A stretch of DNA of 64,000 nt from Duganella sp. BuS-21 (GTDB taxonomy: Bacteria; Pseudomonadota; Gammaproteobacteria; Burkholderiales; Burkholderiaceae_D). The stretch's first letter is position 1. The number at the start of each line of letters is the position of its first letter. Where the stretch lies: the NCBI GenBank assembly GCA_041874725.1, contig CP097466.1, positions 4,526,001-4,590,000 on the forward strand. Direction: 5' to 3'. The notes beneath the pieces are model-generated. The model was not told where the DNA came from. It saw only the letters and a program-made list of their open reading frames with translations, and ran no database searches. Shown one piece after another: positions 60,312-64,000 of this stretch. The position numbers and the translations under genes were made by a program.

Positions 60312-60644
60312 TCACGTTGACCGGAATACGCACTTTGCGGCAATCCAACCAGGAATGATCAAGTACGCGATCTGGGCAAACGCAATCACAAACGTATGAA
60401 CCAGTAAAAGATCCGCAGTGGGCATTGACGAGTGCGGCATATTTGCGTCGAGCCAGTTCCGTAGTGATGCGAGCAGGCTTGCTCCTGACAATGCTAGCGC
60501 AATAATCATGAAACAAAAGCACGTCATATTTAAAAGGACAAAAGTTTTCACAATTGGATTGCACCGCTTGACGGTTGTGATATCGGCAACAACACTCGCC
60601 CAGATACCTAACATAAACGGCACGACAATGACCAAGCTGAACAT
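60312..60644 (-). pseudogene. small membrane-protein gene with 3' end replaced by IS21
   Basis: The present frame codes for 110 residues with three hydrophobic helices (about 3-22, 34-60 and 83-103), starting MFSLVIVVPFML behind GAGGGG. Its last six residues CVFRST are read from the IS end. Removing the IS and one target copy joins ...PGWIAAK (codon ending at 60333) to bases 57696-57658, which read VRAGFGPAEKGV and a TGA in frame. The original protein was thus 116 residues. The helices are intact, so the altered product may still work. Family not recognised. Confidence 0.7.
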
Positions 60645-60955
60645 AAACGCCCCCTCAAGTAGCGACTGAGCATTGCGGGAAAAAGCTCGCGACGCACCAC
60701 AGATTTCAAGTGTGGCACAGACGCACTATGCAACTTCTGATCCAGATCAACGCCCGTCGTTTTTCGAAGGCAAGATCTCGATAATAGTCCAGTGACGTCA
60801 ACTATTCTGTTTAAGGTAACCGGAGCCGAGAACAAATCGATGGTGTCTAGTACCGGCTGCGGAACGCCCATAACTACGGGCGAATTTGGGCAGTTTCCAT
60901 AGAATCCGAGAATGGCAACTAACAATTTGGTGCCGAAGTGCTGTCCCCACCCCAT
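60608..60955 (-). CDS. uncertain hypothetical protein
   Basis: An open frame of 115 residues (MGWGQHFGTKLLVAILGFYG...) overlaps the start of the interrupted membrane-protein gene by 37 bases in another frame. No family, signal or clear ribosome-binding site is seen. It may be a fragment or chance. I list it because nothing else accounts for this stretch. Confidence 0.25.
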   Translation of the reverse strand: MGWGQHFGTKLLVAILGFYGNCPNSPVVMGVPQPVLDTIDLFSAPVTLNRIVDVTGLLSRSCLRKTTGVDLDQKLHSASVPHLKSVVRRELFPAMLSRYLRGRLCSAWSLSCRLC

Positions 60956-61338
60956 CTCAGCCGTTCGCCTTAAATTGAAAACGCAGAATTTCCATATCTG
61001 CGGCAGAAGGCATATATATCTTTAAACTAAGGGATTACCGCTCACCCCGATGTGCTGTCCATCTTGATCAGCAGGAGTTTCAGATTTTGGAGGGCCTTGT
61101 CTTGCATCAATGTCCGGTCAAGACGTTGGAACATGGTCTGGGAGCTCAGACGGGGACAGCGGCGGCATGACGCACAATGTACACCGGCATTGCGTCAAAT
61201 CGACACCAGCGCATAGGATTCGGCGTCTACATCGGCGAGGTACAGTTTATTGCGCATTGGGGTTCTGGACTTCACAAGATAAACCGACCCACGACGGTTT
61301 CGCCGAACTAAGCCCAAACTTACAGGTCGAAAGTATCT
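60956..61338. other. 383-base intergenic region without recognised features
   Basis: The stretch lies between the uncertain frame to the left and the NACHT gene end to the right. A short AT-rich run lies near 61009-61030. I see no hairpin followed by a T-tract for the NACHT gene, no tRNA and no repeat. The composition differs from the transfer genes, and the border of the conjugative element may lie here or beyond the window. Confidence 0.4.
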
Positions 61339-64000
61339 CTAAGCCGGCGCGGAAAAAAGCGTATTACCAGTTCGCATAATGCGGTAGCCAAGGCGACTGG
61401 CAAGTGGTTCCAAATTAGTAATTATGTCTTGTTGGAGCCATGCTGAATCGGTTTCCTGATAAAGCCGTGTCAACAGATTCAATGCTTCTTGGGTACTGTG
61501 CGCTGCGATTAGAACAACGGCGGTGGCCGCAAGGTTGTAAGAGCTATTTTTAACGAACGTTTCAAGCTCGTCTTCGCTTAGTCCTTCTCCATTTACTTGA
61601 AGAATTCCAAGTGCCCGCCCCGCAAGAGCTGAATCGTTGGTATCGCTACCGGCACCGGCCTCCAATGCTGCATCAAGCGCACGGCGTAGCAATTGCTGAT
61701 CGCTTTCGAAGCCCAATAGAATGGCGTCTAATACTAGCCGAAGTCGGTCGATTGCCTCGTAATCCTCGTGCATGAGCCAAGTGTTAAATAGCTCGTGACA
61801 TGCTGCTCGTCCATGATGAAACGGGGTGGATTCGATAGAACTGGCGGTTAAACTAAATCTCGATATGCGGTGAGTTAGTCCGATCGCTAGCGCACTAGTG
61901 ATGGCCACCCGGTCCTTCGCAGTCCAAGGACGGTTTGTAATTGCTGCGACAGCTCTATCGACCGGGCCTCGCTCCGGAAAGTGCCCTAGCAATGTCAATG
62001 TGGCGCACACAAATTCAGCCTCTAGAACGTCGAATTGGCTAAGTAGCTCCTCAAACGCACCTATATCTCCAACACTCATAGAATAAAGAAGCGTGATGTT
62101 GCGAAGTGGTCCGGTGAGCTGATCCAGGGCGAGTAGGTTTTGAATGCGATCACGATTGTTCGATTTGCACCAGTCCGAAATCAAATATCCGAGTCCCTTC
62201 TGTGCGCCGGCGGTCGGCAAATCCTTATCACTCAATAAACGCACTACTGTGCGGGCGTCGACAGTTGAGCATGCTAAGGCACAAGCTGCTGTTGACCTAC
62301 GGTGATGATCCTCTGCAGTTAAGCCTTCGATGATAAGGCGCTCTATGATGCTGTCGAGACTGCGCCCGGACTTGCTCCAGGCGGCGAGTCTTATTTGCAA
62401 TGGCATTACATCGTCCATCGCGACGCTATAAGCAGTATCGCCGTCTATGCATCCGAATTTCATGTGGCCTATCAGGCAGCTGATCGCATCTGCCTCTTCG
62501 CCATCTCTTGACCCGGACTTATATCGTTCGATATACAGAACAAACGCTTCGGTTCCGAGGCGATCAACCTCGTCTTGAAGATCCGATATATGTAGTAGGT
62601 TGTTGATGTTGCCAGCGACGAGTTCTCGAAGGACCGAAATGGAAAGCGTACTGTCTCGGTTTAACGCCACGATAGTACCTGCTCCATTGTGGAGCAGAGA
62701 GCGATTGCTGAGTTTTGCGCGGATCGCGCTATGAAGTGGCCTCGAGAAAACATCTACAATAATTCCGTCGACCAGCCTATTAGTTTGCCAGGAGTTGGTT
62801 CCCCAAATGGTTGCAAGACGATGGCCAATTTCCTCCCATTGCGCAGGAGTCACAAGCATGCCATTGGCTAGACACCGCCCAATAAGCCGAAGTCCTGTAT
62901 AGAATGCATCGTCGTCCTGAGCGAGTATCTGGGCAACAATTGGAGTGGAATCAGGATGTCGCTCAAAAGCGAACTGAAGTGCTTGTGCCCAAGGCCGCTT
63001 AAACATCATTTTGAGTCGTTGGGCTAGGTGGTCGTCTGGCAGCTCGAGCAGTTCTCTCGAGGCGAGATACTCTTGAACGATCGGGAACGGAAATGAAAGC
63101 CGTACTAGGCCTGTGCGCCGCAATACACCGCGCCGGATTAGGGCTTCTCGTGCGACGTCCGGCGAAATAGAAGGTCCCACATCTTTAGAGCAAGTCGAGA
63201 ACAACTGCTTCGATACGCCGACAGAGTCTGTTTCTAGTGCCTTGAACGCCGCCCGTTCAACAATTCTTCTTAGGGTCTCGACATCAAGTGAGTCACTCTC
63301 CGTGCGCTTGAATTCGAATGGCCTGAAAAGCGTCTCGATATACGACTCCAGCAGGTCGCTGCGTCGCAAATCTTCGGACTCGAGTCGCATTACCAGCATG
63401 AGGGCCAAGAAAATTGGGATGCGAACTAAATGTGCAAGATCGGTCCGGGAAGCGATTCTCCTCAATATAGCGTCAGCCAGCGTCGGCTCTCCTGCTCGAT
63501 AAAATGCGACATACTGTCGAATTTCGGTATCGCGCAACGGAGAAAGCTCTATCATCGTTGCTCCGTGAAACGGAGGCAATGCGGCGGCATCCCGCACGGT
63601 GAGCATCCATCGGATTCCTGAGTGTGCCGCACAATATACTTTTAGTCGTTCTATGACAAGCGTGCGCTTCTCGCTCGAAACCTCATCAAGACCATCAACG
63701 AATAGAACCAATGCTCCCGTCGCTGCAGCCGCTTTCCAATCTATCTGAACACCGAATTCGCGATTCACATTCTGTTGGAGAAAGTCACCAATCGTAAGCC
63801 CTGAATCAGAAAAGCTGGTGACTTGTATGATTGCTGGTATAAGACCACCTGCGGAGATTTTCCGAGCGATTGCGTGCACTAAGGTTGACTTGCCAAAACC
63901 AGGTCCGGCGATCACCACCGTTGCATTTAACCCATTGCTCGGGAAGTTCCGAAGATCGATTTCCTCACTATCCATGAAATCGCGCCACCGAGGCAGATCG
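61339..64000 (-). CDS. NACHT-domain NTPase, partial (N-terminus outside window)
   Basis: The frame stays open to the window edge: DLPRWRDF precedes the first visible Met (63975), so the protein is longer than the 878 residues from that Met. Numbered from that Met, Walker A is AGPGFGKST (about 23-31, 63883-63906) and Walker B LVLFVDGLDEV (about 89-99), the acidic pattern typical of NACHT; a sensor-like RWMLTVRDAAALP follows, then winged-helix-like sequence with RLSFPFPIVQEYLASREL. From about 450 the protein is built of helical repeats (HEAT/ARM-like). Bacterial NACHT proteins are NLR-like anti-phage sensors with an N-terminal effector, which here is not visible. Confidence 0.85.
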   Translation of the reverse strand, partial: DLPRWRDFMDSEEIDLRNFPSNGLNATVVIAGPGFGKSTLVHAIARKISAGGLIPAIIQVTSFSDSGLTIGDFLQQNVNREFGVQIDWKAAAATGALVLFVDGLDEVSSEKRTLVIERLKVYCAAHSGIRWMLTVRDAAALPPFHGATMIELSPLRDTEIRQYVAFYRAGEPTLADAILRRIASRTDLAHLVRIPIFLALMLVMRLESEDLRRSDLLESYIETLFRPFEFKRTESDSLDVETLRRIVERAAFKALETDSVGVSKQLFSTCSKDVGPSISPDVAREALIRRGVLRRTGLVRLSFPFPIVQEYLASRELLELPDDHLAQRLKMMFKRPWAQALQFAFERHPDSTPIVAQILAQDDDAFYTGLRLIGRCLANGMLVTPAQWEEIGHRLATIWGTNSWQTNRLVDGIIVDVFSRPLHSAIRAKLSNRSLLHNGAGTIVALNRDSTLSISVLRELVAGNINNLLHISDLQDEVDRLGTEAFVLYIERYKSGSRDGEEADAISCLIGHMKFGCIDGDTAYSVAMDDVMPLQIRLAAWSKSGRSLDSIIERLIIEGLTAEDHHRRSTAACALACSTVDARTVVRLLSDKDLPTAGAQKGLGYLISDWCKSNNRDRIQNLLALDQLTGPLRNITLLYSMSVGDIGAFEELLSQFDVLEAEFVCATLTLLGHFPERGPVDRAVAAITNRPWTAKDRVAITSALAIGLTHRISRFSLTASSIESTPFHHGRAACHELFNTWLMHEDYEAIDRLRLVLDAILLGFESDQQLLRRALDAALEAGAGSDTNDSALAGRALGILQVNGEGLSEDELETFVKNSSYNLAATAVVLIAAHSTQEALNLLTRLYQETDSAWLQQDIITNLEPLASRLGYRIMRTGNTLFSAPA

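Larger units (their letters stand above)
57703..60332 (+). mobile_element. IS21-family insertion sequence with 6-bp target duplication
   Basis: The ends TGGGTATTCCGG (57703) and, in complement, TGCGTATTCCGG (ending 60332) form the terminal inverted repeats with one mismatch. CTTTGC is duplicated at 57697-57702 and 60333-60338. The 2630-base element codes for IstA and IstB and carries multiple subterminal repeats, as IS21 members do. Both genes are intact, so it may still be active. It inserted into the 3' end of a small minus-strand membrane-protein gene. Confidence 0.95.

Noticed and set aside
61110..61379. 89-codon plus-strand frame near the NACHT gene end
   Set aside because: No ribosome-binding site, unremarkable sequence and overlap with the end of the NACHT gene on the other strand.

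Overview
The window looks like chromosome of a Burkholderiales bacterium, probably Oxalobacteraceae (Janthinobacterium, Massilia or Duganella type). That placement rests on the family resemblance of the predicted proteins, not on a database search. Base composition is mixed: the conjugation module is GC-rich, while the Rhs gene, the hydrolase at 33.2-34.4 kb and the right edge are more AT-rich. No rRNA, tRNA or CRISPR array was recognised.

1-22.3 kb (all minus strand): a type II secretion / type IV pilus-like operon reads from a candidate promoter near 22.25 kb. Its order is PilO/GspM-like, PilP/GspC-like, secretin with a C-terminal cohesin-like domain, four pseudopilins, GspF, GspE, PilM/GspL-like and PilN-like. 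172 bases after the last gene comes a 3915-residue secreted Rhs/SpvB protein with many Ig-like domains and a C-terminal LHH-type nuclease tip. Two small genes follow, and both are likely immunity genes. The layout suggests a secretion machine linked to one giant polymorphic toxin.

22.5-57.6 kb: a conjugative element, most likely an ICE because no replication initiator was seen. From the left it holds a tandem-fused double serine recombinase, a small membrane protein, a VirD2-type relaxase, a MobC-like protein, a palindrome in a candidate oriT gap, and a leading-region-like block (DUF3717-like protein, long ParB/YubM-like protein, ArdB antirestriction protein, about 1.07 kb of hairpin-rich non-coding DNA, SRAP protein). 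Cargo follows: a lipoprotein hydrolase, an SOS mutagenesis cassette imuA-imuB-dnaE2 with a clear LexA box, and an HTH/nucleotidyltransferase toxin-antitoxin-like pair. Then come parB-parA (minus) and, divergently, a virB2-virB11/virD4 type IV secretion operon in which virD4 is split in two, ending with an OmpA-like lipoprotein and an LPD7/KfrB-like protein.

57.4-64 kb: a 39-residue membrane-protein gene, an IS21-family insertion (57703-60332, 6-bp target duplication) that replaced the last 12 residues of a small membrane-protein gene, an ill-defined stretch, and the C-terminal 878 or more residues of a NACHT NTPase that runs off the right edge. The NACHT protein is a candidate NLR-like anti-phage defence protein whose N-terminal effector lies outside the window.
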